A stretch of DNA of 64,000 nt from Anastrepha obliqua (taxonomy: Eukaryota > Arthropoda > Insecta > Diptera > Tephritidae). The stretch spans positions 21,426,001 through 21,490,000 of the forward strand of contig NC_072895.1 of NCBI RefSeq assembly GCF_027943255.1. Direction: 5' to 3'. The position numbers and the translations under genes were made by a program. Positions 40,092 through 50,651 of this stretch are shown piece by piece (the stretch's first letter is position 1; each line of letters starts with the position of its first letter). The notes under the pieces are model-generated. The model saw only the letters and a program-made list of their open reading frames with translations. It searched no databases and had not been told where the DNA came from.

Positions 40092-41146
40092 CAGGGATTG
40101 ATTGAAAAGTAATGAGCCTTCCCGCGCGGAGCGTCTGCCAAGCGATCAACCAATCTCTGTTCAGTGCCCAGGTAAAACGGTGGCACAAGTCGTTCAAGGA
40201 AGGCCGGGAGGACGTCGAAGACGAACAGCGATCTGGAAGGCCTTCGACGACGCAAACAGACGAAGATGTGAACCGGGTTCGTAAATTTTTGAACATTGAC
40301 CGTCGTGCTAGTCTACGTGAGATCAGTGAAGAGTTAAATTTAACTTATTACAATGTGCGGGAAATCGTGACCGGAAAACTTGAAATGCGCAAAGTATGTG
40401 CCAAATTGGTTCCAAAGGTTTTGACTGATGAACAAAAGCAATTGCGTGTGGAAAAGAGTCGTGAAGTATTGGAAAGTGACGAACTGGATAATACTTTAGA
40501 CAATTGCATCACAGGGAATGAAACCTGGTGCTTTGAGTATGATCCTGAGGGCAAGAGAGAGAGTTCGGAGTGGCACATGAGGCAGTCGCCACGACCCAAG
40601 AAGGCGCGCATGTCGAAATTCAAGGTTAAAACCATGCTGATCATCTTTTTCGACTCTCGAGGCATCGTCCACAAGGAGTTTGTGCCTCCAGGAAGCACTG
40701 TAAATGCTGCATTTTACGAAGAAGTGCTCCTTCGGCTGAAAAACCGCGGCTCGGCTCGACCTCGTCAACAATTGGACCCTTCATCACGACAATGCGCCGG
40801 CGCACACTGCCTTCCTCTGCACCTCTGCACCTCTGCATTGGCCAATATGGGGGTTCCGGTGCTTCCCCACCCTCCCTACGGACTTCTTCTTGTTCCCGCG
40901 CCTGAAAAGAAAGCTGAAGGGGAGGCGTTTCGACTCCATCGAGGCGATCCAAAAAACTGTGACAGCCGAATTGAAAGCGATTCCGGCGGATGAGTTTAAA
41001 AAATGTTTCCTGCAGTGGAAGGACCGCTACCAGTGGTGTATTGACGCTCAAGAGTCCTATTTTGAAGAATATTAGTTGTATAAGCCAAAAGGTTTAATAA
41101 AGCTGCTTAAAAAAAATAAGGCTCATTACTTTTCAATCAAACCTTG
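40092..41146 (+). mobile_element. Mariner family M1, copy b (deleted)
   Basis: A 1055 bp element lies between TA at 40090-40091 and 41147-41148. The ends are CAGGGATTGATTGAAAAGTA and, on the minus strand, CAAGGTTTGATTGAAAAGTA. Compared with copy a, about 250 bp covering the 5' UTR and the first 40 or so codons are missing, joining the terminal region directly to QSLFSAQVKRWHKSF. Confidence 0.85.
40149..41075 (+). pseudogene. Mariner M1b transposase, disabled
   Basis: The open frame reads QVKRWHKSFKEGREDVEDEQ, FLNIDRRASLREISEELNL, MRKVCAKLVPKVLTDEQKQL and then CITGNETWCFEYDPEGKRES: the first catalytic Asp is Asn (AAT at 40517-40519). It goes on through MSKFKVKTMLIIFFDSRGIV and FVPPGSTVNAAFYEEVLLRL. 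Near 40750 the frame shifts and the HHDNAP-type motif is lost from it. The C-terminus (RLKRKLKGRRFDSIEAIQKT to ESYFEEY) is in the frame at 40890-41075. The Met at 40112 lies in deleted-junction DNA and is not the native start. Confidence 0.83.
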
Positions 41147-41251
41147 TATACTTTAAGAAAATGCAAAAAAAAATCTAAATTTTCGAAAATTCTGTCTACC
41201 CCTCACACCTTAAGTCATTTGCGATAAAATTTTACGCAAACACATTTTTTA

Positions 41252-42533
41252 GGAGGTTGAATTAGTTTTAAAGGTTTTTTTCGAAGATTTGGGGCTTTAT
41301 TGTGGAAAAACGGTACAAAATATTTTATTCGAAGTATTGGCCATCGCTAGCTACAACTTTCGCCCATCTTTCGGACAATTTCCGGATGCCGTTTCTCCAA
41401 AATTCTGGCCGCTGCTTGGCTATCCATGACTCAACCCATATTTTGGTAGCCTCGTACGAGGAGAACCGCTGGTCCGCCAAATCGAGACTCATATGCCGGA
41501 ACAAATGATAATCGGAGGGAGCTATGTCTGGACTATACGGCGGGTGGGGTAACACTTCCCAGCCAAGCGTTCCAAGGTATTTTTTGACAGGTTGAGCAAC
41601 ATGCGGCCGAGCGTTGTCATGTTGCAAAATAACCTTGTCGTGCCTTTTTACCGTTTCCGGCCGTTTTTCTTTCAATGCCCGGCTTAAACGCATCAATTGC
41701 AGTCGGTAACGATCCCCCGTGATTGTTTCGCCCGGTTGGAGCAGCTCAAAATATACGACGCCGACCTGATCCCACCAAATGCAGAGCATGATTTTCTTGC
41801 CGTGAATATTCTGCTTGGCCGTCGACGTTGATGCGTGGCCGGGCAAACCCCATGATTTTTTGCGTTTTGGGTTATCGTAGTGGATCCATTTTTCGCCACC
41901 AGTCCCCACCCGATGCAAAAAACCCTTCCGATTTTGTCGCTCGATCAGCAATTCGCACGTAAAAAATCGCTGTTCGACGTCGCGCAGCTTCAACTCGTAC
42001 GGGACCCAATGTCCTTGCTTTTGGATCATTCCCATCGCTTTTAGACGCTTGCAAACGGTTGATTTATCAACGCCCAATGATTCAGCAAGCTCTTCTTGGG
42101 TTTGGCACGAGTCCTCGTTTACCAATTCCCCCAATTCCGCGTCCTCGAACTTTTCGGGCTGGCCAAGACGCTCCTTGTCTTCGGTGTGAAAATCACCACT
42201 TTTGAATCGGCGAAACCAGTACTCACATGTTGAAATCGACGGAGTATGGTCTGGGTAGGCCTCCTGCAGCAATTCACGGGCTTGGGCTGTATTTTTTTTT
42301 TCAAATTGAAGCAGAAAAGCAAAGCTTCCCGCAAATTGCGTTTCGACGGCACGAAAGTTGACATACTCGGAGCACGAAAACACTGCGTTGTTTATACTTC
42401 AGCGAAATGACAGATACTGATAAACAAAGCCTAGGGATGAGGCTTTGTCATGAATATATATTCAGTATTGCCAACGCGATAAAGTGATAAATAGCGCCAT
42501 CTGTGTGTCACCTTTAAAACTAATTCAACCTCC
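41252..42533 (-). mobile_element. Mariner family M3 (DD34D-type), inactive
   Basis: A 1282 bp element with inverted repeats GGAGGTTGAATTAGTTTTAA (identical for 24 bp on both ends). TA precedes the left end (41250-41251); the right side has AA, so the duplication has mutated or slipped. It carries one transposase frame on the minus strand. Confidence 0.88.
41325..42364 (-). pseudogene. Mariner M3 transposase with lost first catalytic Asp
   Basis: ATG at 42364 starts MSTFVPSKRNLREALLFCFN and runs into an A-run (10 T at 42292-42301 on the plus strand) that is out of phase. The remainder, from NTAQARELLQEAYPDHTPSI to the end, is open for about 315 codons. It has two helix-turn-helix regions (STCEYWFRRFKSGDF and QTQEELAESLGVDKSTVCK). 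The first catalytic motif reads VGTGGEKWIHYDN, so the expected Asp of TGDEKW is Gly (41895-41897). LQHDNARPHVA and APSDYHLF keep Asp two and three, 34 residues apart. It resembles the mauritiana/vertumnana-type mariners. It is dead on two counts. Confidence 0.87.
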
Positions 42534-43590
42534 AATATTTATTTGCGTTCCTTATTTGTACAAAATTTGAGTAATTTTGCCTCCTTTGTGAAAGAGATAT
42601 CACTTTCTTATCTTGTTTGAAAATTAATGTTGGACTGGTTGGTGGCTGATTAGAGTGGACTCACTTTTTTAAACCACTTTTGGTAGACCTACAAAGAGTT
42701 CGCTTTCAATCCCAGCAATACGAATGAAAAATATGATTTGCCACATCGTATTTTAAGAGCTGCCCCTACATCTTTAGTTTCCAACCATTGAGTAAGTAAT
42801 AATAGCGATTCACTCTTTCAATGATTCAACCTTTCCATTTTCACTTCTCAAAATTACGCATGGACGTACAATGCGTGCACTCATTTATACTCGTACAGAC
42901 ATTTGTATTCACTTTAGGTTGTTGTTATTGTTGAGATTGATTTCAAATTTTTCATTATACAAATATTGCAACTTTAAAAACAAATCACTAAAAAACACTT
43001 TTCGCGATAGTTCCCTTCCCCTCATACCACTCTTACTTCCCAAGGCGGGATGTGCTATAAAACTCATCAGTTTCTAAAGTTTTTCCATCATCGAATACAT
43101 CTAATGATATAAAAAAAAATAAGTCAATGCATTCCATATTTAAGTTTGTAGCTTGCCGACGCATCTAACCATCAACGGCCATCAAAAATTGCATTGCAAA
43201 TCAATGTGCATATTTTGAAAATATTCTTCTTCACGATTCTAAGATATTCACCAACTTCACATCTTAAATAATTCACCATCGATGGAATAATTTATAACGA
43301 ACCATTTGCGTAGCCATCTGTGCCAAATAATTTGTATGCAGCAACATGTTGCCTAATAAATTGAATGGAAAAATGCGCAAAAACATGAAATCGCATATTT
43401 TAAAATATGTATGTATGTGTGTATATATGTATGCGTGGCTAATAACCAAGAAATATAATAAATAATAGAAGCAATAAGTCGAGAAATCTGCGATCACTGT
43501 AGTTGAGTGAAATTGGGCATGACTACCAATCGGTGGGTAACGGGTTCGAAGTTCACTGCAGATATTCAAGATATTCGAAAGGTGATGCCA
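42534..43590. other. Unassigned DNA with TATG/TGTA microsatellite
   Basis: No gene is supported. TATGTATGTATGTGTG lies near 43408-43423. ORFs at 42871-43077 and 43273-43623 lack recognisable motifs. Confidence 0.4.
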
Positions 43591-43595
43591 ATATA

Positions 43596-44768
43596 CAGGG
43601 TGCGGCACTCGAAGAGTAACCAACTTCAGACCGCTCGCGCAGCCCGTGCATCAGCTGTCTGTTAGTTGGCTAAATGACAGTCCAGAGTATTGTGTTCCAG
43701 CGCGTGGTTGGATTTTGCCAAAAATAAACGCGAAAAAAGAAAATCAGCAATGGATTTCAAACGTAAAAGTGTGATTGCATTACTGGTAGCATCACAAAAC
43801 GTCATGGAGGTGATCATCAAAAAACTGCAACGTCACGTGGAAGGGTTCACAAAGTGAAGAAGGGACTTGACCAAAATCCCCGACGAAGTGCCAATCAAAT
43901 GGCGAAAGAACTGAGAGTATCTGACCGTAGCATCTGCCGCATACTGAAAAATGATCTCAAAGTCAAGCCTTACAGGATCCAAAAGGCGCATGATCTCACA
44001 CCAAAGCAGCAACAAGTCAGACTTGAGAGGGTGAAGGAGTTGCTTCGCTTGACCGAAAGCCATGAATTTCCGAACATTGTGTTTTCTGACCAGAAAATTT
44101 TTCAAATTGAGCAAATCGTAAACTTCTAAAACGATAGGGTTTATTTGACTGAGCGTTCATTTGAGTCCTCGATTGGCCACCAGGAGGCAGCACTCGCCAC
44201 AGGTAATGGTTTGAGCCGTTCCAACCGCAGATGGCCGCTCTCCAATCGTTTTCATCGAGCCTGGCGTCAAGGTAAATGCGAAATATTATAGGGAAAGTAT
44301 TGTGGCAGTTGCTTTGAAGCCGTGGGCAGACAAACATTTCAGTTGCAGACCTTGGACGTTTCAACAACACTCGGTACCGTCTCACAAAGCTCGAGTGAAC
44401 CAAAAAAGCTAAAAAACAACGTTCCGAACTTCATTACGTCCACATAATGGCTCTCAAATTCACCAGACGCGAATCCGATGGATTATTCTCTTCCTTAAAA
44501 GATTCACCAGTCTCGTAGCGCTCAAAAAAGCCATTGTCCGCGAGTGGCTCAAAGGCACCTGCAAGTCACATTCGGGCAGATTGCGATTCATTTCTAGACC
44601 GCCTCAAGGCCATAGTCAAGGGAAAAGGTGGTCATATCGAGCAATAGTAAATTGATTCTTAATTTTGTGTTATTTTCACATATTTTTTACTTCGAATTGA
44701 ATAGAAGTAATTTTCCAAACTAAATTTATGGCCTTTTTAATTGGTTACACTTCGAGTGCCGGAGCCTG
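43596..44768 (+). mobile_element. DD37D (maT-like) Tc1/mariner element, inactive
   Basis: An 1173 bp element lies between TA at 43594-43595 and 44769-44770. The ends are CAGGGTGCGGCACTCGAAGA and, on the minus strand, CAGGCTCCGGCACTCGAAGT, continuing with GTAACCAA. It contains a broken transposase gene. Confidence 0.85.
43750..44647 (+). pseudogene. maT-like DD37D transposase pseudogene
   Basis: ATG at 43750 opens MDFKRKSVIALLV. A frameshift follows near 43800, and then VHKVKKGLDQNPRRSANQMA and VSDRSICRILKNDLKVKPYR (paired-like DNA-binding region). IVFSDQKIFQIEQIVNF, with the first Asp, ends at TAA 44129. Later pieces in other frames include KPWADKHFSCRPWTFQQHSV, where the second catalytic Asp is His (CAC at 44368-44370), and SPDANPMDYSLP-like DNA with the third Asp. 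By my count 37 residues separate positions two and three. The gene ends KGGHIEQ with TAG at 44645. It is non-functional. Confidence 0.75.
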
Positions 44769-44770
44769 TA

Positions 44771-45620
44771 GATGCTGCTGAGGAATTGGGTCTGTCTCTG
44801 GCTCGTTAGAATCGCTTTCTAGTCTAACACAGTCTTTTCTGGGAGAGTATTAAACGGTACTCTCGATCTACTGTTTAACAGAAACATTTTGCTTGGTTGT
44901 CGTCTTGCGAGACTTTGACGCATCGTAGGCTGTTGGAATATCACGCCATAATGTTGTTGCCATGTCGTTCGCACATCCCGTGTATTCGCTTGTTGGCAAT
45001 ATTTCGTTCATGTGTATATGCATTTGTGTATGTGGGCACATCATATGAAGACACCCGCATGAGAAGAACCGAAAAGTTGGTAGGGCTGCAAAGTACATAC
45101 ACACATTTGAATTTAGCATAGCAAAGCGGAGCCGCATCAAAGCTGCTGTCGTCTGCATACAAACGACACGACAATAACAACAAGAGCTAACCTTTAATAG
45201 TTCTATTACAATAAACAGTGAACAGTGGAGAGTGGAGAGTGGACAATGGAGAACCGCAACAAAGCAGCTAACCTCAAGTTTCGCACAATGTTGAATGCTG
45301 TCAACACAATTTGCCAGGGATATCAGACAACATTACAAAAACAACATTATAATGTTATATTTCGTAAACGTTCAACATATTGCTATGACAGCAAAGACAG
45401 ATGCAATAAAAAATTTGGTAAAAGTGAACTTTGCAAACAGAATACCAAAAATAATAAAACGTAACTTTGACCGAAAAATGCCATCAACAATGACAGTATC
45501 CACTCTAAAGAGCCCTTTTATCAACTGCAAACCAACAATTTTGGCTCTTTTATTTTTCAAAAGTGTGTAGTCAAACTTTTGGCCAGATACACATGGCTGT
45601 TACACTTATTACTTACATAA
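44771..45620. other. Unassigned DNA
   Basis: No gene is supported. A small GTGGAGA minisatellite (AGTGGAGAGTGGAGAGTGGA) lies near 45221-45243. Confidence 0.4.
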
Positions 45621-45735
45621 GTAAAGGGTGATCAGATTGTGAGTACTTTTTTCAATAGAGTTTTTTTTTCAGATCACGCGAGACTACAGTCAAACTAAAT
45701 ACAGAACTTTTTTCAGTATTCATTGACATTTCATC

Positions 45736-46531
45736 ATGCAAAGTCTAACGCCTCAACAACGTTTACAAATCTTACGATGGGACTACGAAAATCGACGCTC
45801 TGTGAAACGTGTTCAACGCGTGCTCAAGCCAACTTGTGGTGTACAGCGATGAGGCCCATTTTCGGCTTAATAGCTACGTCAATAAGCTAAATTGCCGTAT
45901 TTGGGCTAAAGAGCCAACAAAAGGCATTCAAGAACAGCCACTACATTCATCGAGAACAACCGTTTGGTGCGGCTTATGGGCTTGAGAAATCATCGGCCCA
46001 TATTTCTTCAAAGGCGAGACAGGCGTTAATGTAACAGTGAATGGCGAACGCTATCGCGCTATGATAAAAGACTTTATGAAGCTATTAATTGAAGGCCGTG
46101 ATCTCCACAACTTTTGGTTCCATGGCTTCAACAAGACGGTTGGACTTTAGACTTTGAAGGCCGTGATCTCCACAACTTTTGGTTCCATGGCTCCAACAAG
46201 ACGGTGCTACTTGTCATACAGCGAAGCAATGAATTTACTGCGTCGTCGTTTCGGTGAGCAATTTATCTCTCGCCTCGGACCAATGGATTGGTCCCCAAAA
46301 TCGTGTGATATCACTCCTTTTGACTTATAGTTATTTGTGGGGTATGTAAAGACTAAATGCTTTGTAGATAAACCATCTTCGATGGAGGCATCGGAAGCCG
46401 ACATTACTAAAGTTATTCACGAGATACCGACCGAAGTCTTCCAGCGAGTCGCGAGCCATTCAAAGTTGGTGTTTACGGATGACCGAATTATGACGCAGTT
46501 GCAGCCAAAATTTGAAAGAGATTATCTTTAA
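45736..46531 (+). pseudogene. DD41D transposase pseudogene (copy 3)
   Basis: ATG at 45736 opens MQSLTPQQRLQILRWDYENR, then RSVKRVQRVLKPT. A deletion of roughly a hundred codons follows, joining straight to VYSDEAHFRLNSYVNKLNCR (first Asp). It reads on through TTVWCGLWA, a TGA, and EIIGPYFFKGETGVNVTVNG. A 65 bp tandem duplication (46091-46140 repeated at 46156-46205) shifts the frame. KSCDITPFDL keeps the third Asp before a TAG. The HNFWFHG segment has no QQDGA-type second Asp. It is thoroughly inactive. Confidence 0.78.
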
Positions 46532-46549
46532 AACATCATAAATACACTT

Positions 46550-47875
46550 TGACCTCACCCAGTGGGACGACTCGTAACCAGATAGGCCATATTTGCGTGA
46601 GTCGTAAATGGAGAGGCTTGTTACTTGGTGTCAGGAACAGACGGGGAGCCGACACAGATAGCGACCACGAGTTAATTACCGGTGACGTCAAGATCTAGCG
46701 GAAATGCAGTAAGAAAAAACTACACATCACGCAGGCATAAGTGACTCAACGTCCAGCTGCTGCGCGATCCGGCGAGCAAAAAAGAAACAACTATCGCCTT
46801 TCATGAGAAGCTACTCACCAACCACAACAACACCGATTAGGAAGCTACAAATGCCATGCTCAGAAAAAACTTGGCACAATAAAGATCACCAACAGCAAAC
46901 CATGGATCTCTGACCCCACTTAGGGCTTCATTCAGCGCAGAAACGAACTTAAAAGGCAACTTATCAGTGATGCCTCCCTTCGGCCAGCCTACAGAGAGGT
47001 GGCGAAATTAGTAAAAAAATCAGCCAGAAACGATAAGAAACAGTTCGTTGAAAATCTTGCTAGCGATGCCGAAGTGGCAGCAGGAGTAAACAACATGAGA
47101 CAGCTGTACCGCATAGTTGGTCGCCTAACCAACCAGCAGGGTAACAGCAACCAGCCGATCAAAGAGCGGAATGATGCTTTGCTGACTTCCAATGATGACC
47201 AGATCCGCAGATGGAAGAAACACTTTGAAGCAACAAGCAACATTCCTCTTAACAGTATACCTAGCTTTGATGTGGGCAGCACAACAACAACCAACAATAA
47301 ATAACAACATCCTGCCCCATCCTAGCGGAGATTAAGAATGCAATTAAGAAGCTGAAGCTCAACAAAGCTGCGGGCGAAGATGGCATACAGTCTGAACTAA
47401 TGACAGCCGACCCGCAAATATCAGCGGAAATTCTTCATCCCCACATCACCACCAACTGGAACAATGAGAAGCTGCCTCCGTCCTGGACAAAAGGCATCAT
47501 AGTGAAGCTGCTCAAGAAAGGCGATCCTGCGTGACTGCGGCAACTAGCGGGGAATAACCCTATTTAAACCATCTACAAAATTGTAGCAGTTATCATACCA
47601 AGCAGGCAAATCAAACGCAAGAAGTGGCGATGGATAGATCACACATTGAGAAAACCAGCAGATAGCAACACGAGAATGGCACTGGACAGGAACCCGTAAA
47701 AGGTGCTGAGATCGCGGTCGTCCAAAAAACACTTGGAGAAGGTCGATGCTGCGCGAGCTAGCAGATCCCGACATCTCATGGGACGGTGCAAAAACAACAG
47801 CACAGAACCGTTTACGATGGAAGAGTCTTGTCGAGGCCCTATGCTCCCGAGAGGAGTGAACAAGAAAAAAATTTT
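46550..47875 (+). pseudogene. RTE-like non-LTR retrotransposon, degraded (family E)
   Basis: 5' text near 46630 reads RNRRGADTDSDHELITGDVK, the end of an APE endonuclease with the SDH motif. The linker has PAYREVAKLVKKSARNDKKQ, FVENLASDAEVAAGVNNMRQ and LYRIVGRLTNQQ (open 46999-47304). RT start text follows: AIKKLKLNKAAGEDGIQSEL and LPPSWTKGIIVKLLKKGDP, then a stop and a large deletion. The C-terminus resumes with KWRWIDHTLRKPADSNTRMA and the EALCSREE-type end. RT palm motifs are missing. It lies inside DD41D copy 3, so it is the younger of the two. A C-terminal scrap of the same family is at 54910. Confidence 0.7.
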
Positions 47876-47999
47876 GTTTTAAATATATGTTAGGAATGGT
47901 TCTATACAAAAATATTAAAGATTGCCCAATCAATTTGAATTTTTGTTGTTTTATTTCAAATTAAAATCCGATACCTCTAAATTAATCACCCTTTACATG

Positions 48000-48415
48000 T
48001 GCGTTCATTCAACTTTTTTTAATACTTTTTATTTATTTACTTACACGCATTCCTATAAAAATTATGTTTTTGAAGAGAAGAAAGAGGGGCGATTGTGTTT
48101 TTTAGACATATAAAACTTTCGTTGGAAATATCTTTCAATCAACAGTCCAAATAAAAACAGGTTTCTGGCATTTCTGTTCAACAAATATGGACAAATTAGC
48201 GAACAGAGGTTTGCAGCCAAACTAGTAACAACCGGCGGTCTAATCTGGACACCTAATGAATCACGCTTCACTCGATGAAAATAGCATAAATAATAAATAA
48301 TGAAAAAGCGATCACATAGTCGCTAGATTTGCGAGCTGAAATCGCGGTAGAGTCCTCCATTCAGCGTCTCAGGTACAATTACCCCGCACACCGGATAATG
48401 CCTTCCAGATTTCTA
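48000..48415. other. Unassigned DNA
   Basis: No feature recognised. Confidence 0.3.
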
Positions 48416-48419
48416 AAAA

Positions 48420-49800
48420 ATCACTTCTTCTAAACAGGTTTCTAGATGGAGTAGACCATAACACCAAACATGGGGATCCCGTCTCGTTGAGAATCCCATC
48501 TCGCTACCTGAAAAGGTCTCCAACTATCATAAAATTGAATCTCACCACAACCTCCTCAGGCTCCCCAACGTATTGGCCCACTGACACAAATAAAATACCA
48601 GATCTAATCGACTTTTGTGTAGCGAAAGGTGTTCCAGCTAGTGAAATAACCTGCAGCTTATGGCTACGAACTATCCGCCGATTACTCTCCCGTATTTGTC
48701 ATATTAAATAAAGATTCAGCTGAATCACTTGTCCACCGGTGTTTCCACAGCAATAAAACCCCACTACTTCAACCACTAACCTAAAACACCCACTCAAGAG
48801 CAATGAAGGCATTATAAATCCTGTCGAGCATTTCAATAACTATGTCCAACATTCAGCATGAAGATCCACACCCTGTCTCACCAAGAAACACCACACACAG
48901 ATATCACTTGGGGTAAAAGAAAAATTGAAAATAAAACGACAAGCAATACAAGCTTGACAAAGAAGCAGACACCCTGAGGACAAAAAGACACTTAACTCAT
49001 TTACTCAAGAACTCAAAGAACTCCTTAAAAAAGAGCTCAACTCTCAGCTCCAGAACTATCTTAGCAAACTTGATGCAACCTCTGCCACTGACTACTCTCT
49101 ATGGAAAAGCAACAAAAATTGAAAACGACACCATCATCCATTAAAATGGAAACTTATATTACGAATGGGCTAAACCAGATTGCGAGAAGGCAAGCACATT
49201 TCCTCGTCACTTAATCCAAGTATTCTGCTCCCATGCAATCGAACCCTCTCCAAGCACTACTCAAAAAATAAAGGATGACGTAGAACACACGCACCAACCA
49301 TAAAAAAATTCTCAAAAAACTAAGTTAAAGAAGCGATAAAAATACTTAAAAAAAAGAAAGCTCCTGGATATGACCTCATAACAGGAGAAGTACTGAAGCA
49401 ACTCCCTAAAGAAGGACTCGCTTTCCTTAGGGGCATACATAATTACACTACATAATCTGGTTTTGTTTCTCCTCAATGAAAAGTAGCTCAAGTAAAAATG
49501 ATCCCCAAACCAGGAAAAAACGCTGAACAAATCGAATCATATCGGCCCATCAGCCTATTGCCTATTACCTCTAAAGTAATGGAATTCCTTTTTCTCAAAA
49601 GTATGATTCCTATAACTGAAGACCGAAATACATACAGTCCCAAATCACCAATTCTATCGAACAAGTCTATAGACTCTTACACCACATACGAGTACACAAA
49701 GCATTTGAACAAAAAAAAATTTTGCACCGCGGCTTTTCTCAACATATCTCAAGCCTTTGTAAGGAGTGATAATGATGCAAATTGTACTAGTTGCTTCTGA
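48420..49800 (+). pseudogene. Jockey-like retrotransposon remnant
   Basis: The frame at 48487-48711 encodes the end of an APE endonuclease: SGSPTYWPTDTNKIPDLIDF, CVAKGVPASEI. The ORF2 at 2410-5079 has TGEPTYWPTDIRKQPDLIDL, so the two are relatives. The linker is heavily decayed. KKAPGYDLITGEVLKQLPKE (frame near 49350-49410) and MIPKPGKNAEQIESYRPISL with LPITSKVMEF (49498 on) give RT motifs 0-2; KKKFCTAAFLNISQAF is motif A with the catalytic Asp replaced (LNIS for LDIA). Many stops are present. It ends where family A copy 3 starts. Confidence 0.75.
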
Positions 49801-50651
49801 TGTATTACACCTTCTAACACTGAAAAGTGTGACACTTGGTCTTTCCGATAAAGTTATAAAAAATATCTATTGAGAGACACACGTTTCACTGAAGGTGAAT
49901 CGCGTATTAAGGATTTTTCAGCAATGCCGCAGAGCCTTTGGTAAAACCTGCGGTCTGAAACCTGCTGGGGTCCTATGGATATACACAGCACTTATCAGAC
50001 CAATCAGCACTTACGCCTCTGTGGGTGACGGACCATGGTTATGTATTACGGGTGAGATGAGTACAACCTCCGGCGATGCTCTAAATACTATGCTTGATTT
50101 GCTTCCGTTGGATCTTAAGATACAACAGGAGGCAATAAAAGCAATGTGTAAACTCCATAAATAAGGTATCTAGTAAGAAGACGTAAGACGGGACACAGAG
50201 AAATCTTTAAGATGCTATCTGAGCAGTATCCACTGTTTTTGGCACCCAAAGACGACCTGATTGATACCTACAGTTTCATTTGGAAGGAAATTTGATGTCA
50301 GTTGTGAGCAATGGAGGAATCCAGAGTGCATTCAGGGAAGTTTGACGAAGATTTTCTTTACCGATGGGTCCAAGAAAGGAAAAGGGCCTGGAGCCGGATG
50401 GTACTTAAACAAGAGTAATAAGTATCACTATGCTATGGGAGAAATGGCAACTGTTTTCCAAACGGAAGTTTTTGCCATCCTGAAAGTAGCGGAGTGGATA
50501 ATCGAGAGGAGATAGAGCGCGAAACAGTTTGGAGTTTTCAGTGACAGTCAGGCGGCACTTGAAGGCCCTTGAGAACGCAAAGCAAACCTCGAAGATTGTT
50601 CATGAATGTAAGAAGAAGCTTAATTCTGTTGCAAGACAGACCAGGCTTGTA

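Larger units (their letters stand above)
39457..41209 (+). mobile_element. TTAA-flanked non-autonomous transposon N1, copy a, interrupted by mariner M1b
   Basis: It lies between TTAA at 39453-39456 and 41210-41213. The left end GGGTTAGGGGTAGTCAGAGG and the right end (minus strand) GGTGTGAGGGGTAGACAGAA are imperfect inverted repeats. Without the mariner it is about 0.7 kb. It aligns with copy b (26598-27455) in inverse orientation. The mariner entered at the TA in AAGTATAATATC, a site preserved in copy b. Confidence 0.65.
45624..47993 (+). mobile_element. DD41D mariner-like element, copy 3, interrupted by an RTE-like element
   Basis: The ends are AAGGGTGATCAGATTG after TA at 45622-45623 and, on the minus strand, AAGGGTGATTAATTTAG before TA at 47994-47995. 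About 1.3 kb of it is host sequence; roughly 46550-47875 is an RTE-like insertion. The terminal sequence groups it with copy 1 (14980) and the MITE at 30273. Confidence 0.75.

Noticed and set aside
40112..40150. Met at 40112 as the start of a mariner transposase
   Set aside because: The first ~13 residues come from terminal-repeat DNA joined by a deletion; the true N-terminus is seen in copy a at 6681.
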